64,000 nucleotides of DNA, from positions 62,001-126,000 of the forward strand of contig JAQYVZ010000002.1 in NCBI GenBank assembly GCA_030145205.1, in the 5' to 3' direction. The first letter of the stretch is position 1. Each line of letters begins with the position of its first letter. The position numbers and the translations under genes were made by a program. This document shows, in pieces, positions 63,869-64,000 of this stretch. The notes beneath the pieces were generated by a model. The model did no database searches. It was not told the DNA's origin and saw only the letters and a list, made by a program, of their open reading frames with translations. The stretch is from Desulfuromonadales bacterium. GTDB taxonomy: Bacteria; Desulfobacterota; Desulfuromonadia; Desulfuromonadales; BM103.

Positions 63869-64000
63869 GACCGATCCTCACGACATTGCGCCAGAATCCT
63901 GTCAATGATCCCGGTGGTCGATTTGCCATCGACAAAGGTGATCAGCTCAACCCGGCCACCATAGCTCTCAACCAGTTCTCGGCCGACCACCGTCTCTGGC
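63865..64000 (-). CDS. hldE: heptose 1-phosphate adenylyltransferase (3' end only)
   Basis: The last 45 codons of a gene that starts beyond the window. The translation GRELVESYGGRVELITF then GKSTTGIIDRI, ending in QCREDRS, matches the C terminus of RfaE2/HldE, which makes ADP-heptose from heptose 1-phosphate and ATP. The stop TGA overlaps the gmhB start. Whether it is the two-domain HldE or the single-domain RfaE2 cannot be told from here. Confidence 0.8.
   Translation of the reverse strand, partial: PETVVGRELVESYGGRVELITFVDGKSTTGIIDRILAQCREDRS

Noticed and set aside
1-64000. CRISPR arrays, insertion sequences, prophage genes or rRNA
   Set aside because: None was seen: no regularly spaced repeats with unique spacers, no transposase or integrase, no phage structural genes and no rRNA sequence.

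Overview
The window reads as a contiguous chromosomal segment of an anaerobic, acetate-oxidising deltaproteobacterium of the Desulfuromonadales (Desulfuromonas / Pelobacter / Geobacter relatives). The grounds are a small periplasmic triheme c7-type cytochrome of the PpcA kind, a rubrerythrin plus desulfoferrodoxin oxygen-defence pair, a PyrD/PyrK dihydroorotate dehydrogenase, a DHH-CBS-nucleotidyltransferase fusion, a solute:sodium symporter with its small DUF4212 subunit, and a probable UGA-encoded selenoprotein. No insertion sequence, prophage or CRISPR array was seen. The assignment rests on gene content and protein similarity recalled from memory; no search was run.

Layout. 1-3.8 kb: a pseudo-receiver protein and a small unknown protein on the minus strand, a BaeS/BaeR two-component pair, and a glyoxalase. 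3.9-6.1 kb: a membrane sensor fused to a DnaQ-type 3'-5' exonuclease. 6.1-11.1 kb: a complete branched-chain amino-acid ABC transporter operon (livKHMGF) with a promoter, an internal hairpin and a terminator. 11.4-14.5 kb: a two-domain periplasmic rhodanese interrupted by one in-frame TGA with a bacterial SECIS-like hairpin just downstream, then a chemotaxis receptor. 14.7-22.4 kb: a nucleoside-recognition membrane protein, then a TetR-controlled RND efflux operon (regulator, adaptor, pump, outer-membrane channel) with two matching operators and a pair of tandem structured repeats between pump and channel. 22.6-24.6 kb: tRNA-Thr(CGT), a small lipoprotein, the triheme cytochrome, rubrerythrin and superoxide reductase.

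24.6-47.8 kb is almost all minus strand: a receiver-PilZ protein, two FKBP prolyl isomerases, an MFS transporter, lrgAB, a TPR protein, a DUF512 Fe-S protein, hfq-miaA-mutL, an ExeA-like ATPase with a very acidic TPR protein carrying 22 tandem 18-bp units, pgi, rluB-scpB-scpA, a site-2 protease, the DHH-CBS-nucleotidyltransferase, pyrD-pyrK and rimI. 48-51.9 kb is plus strand: purM-purN, a DUF523 protein, a cryptic Rossmann protein and rpmB. 51.9-57.6 kb is minus strand: a cNMP/CBS/DUF294 signalling protein, an unknown membrane protein, the symporter and its small subunit, and an IclR regulator, together looking like one regulated carboxylate-uptake locus. 58.2-64 kb is minus strand: ridA, rel, rpoZ, gmk, yicC, a decayed DUF2061/APS-kinase-like gene with an amber codon, gmhB and the 3' end of hldE.

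The observations most worth a second look are the UGA-containing rhodanese with its hairpin, the covarying tandem repeats in the efflux operon, the sensor-exonuclease fusion, and the minisatellite in the acidic TPR gene.
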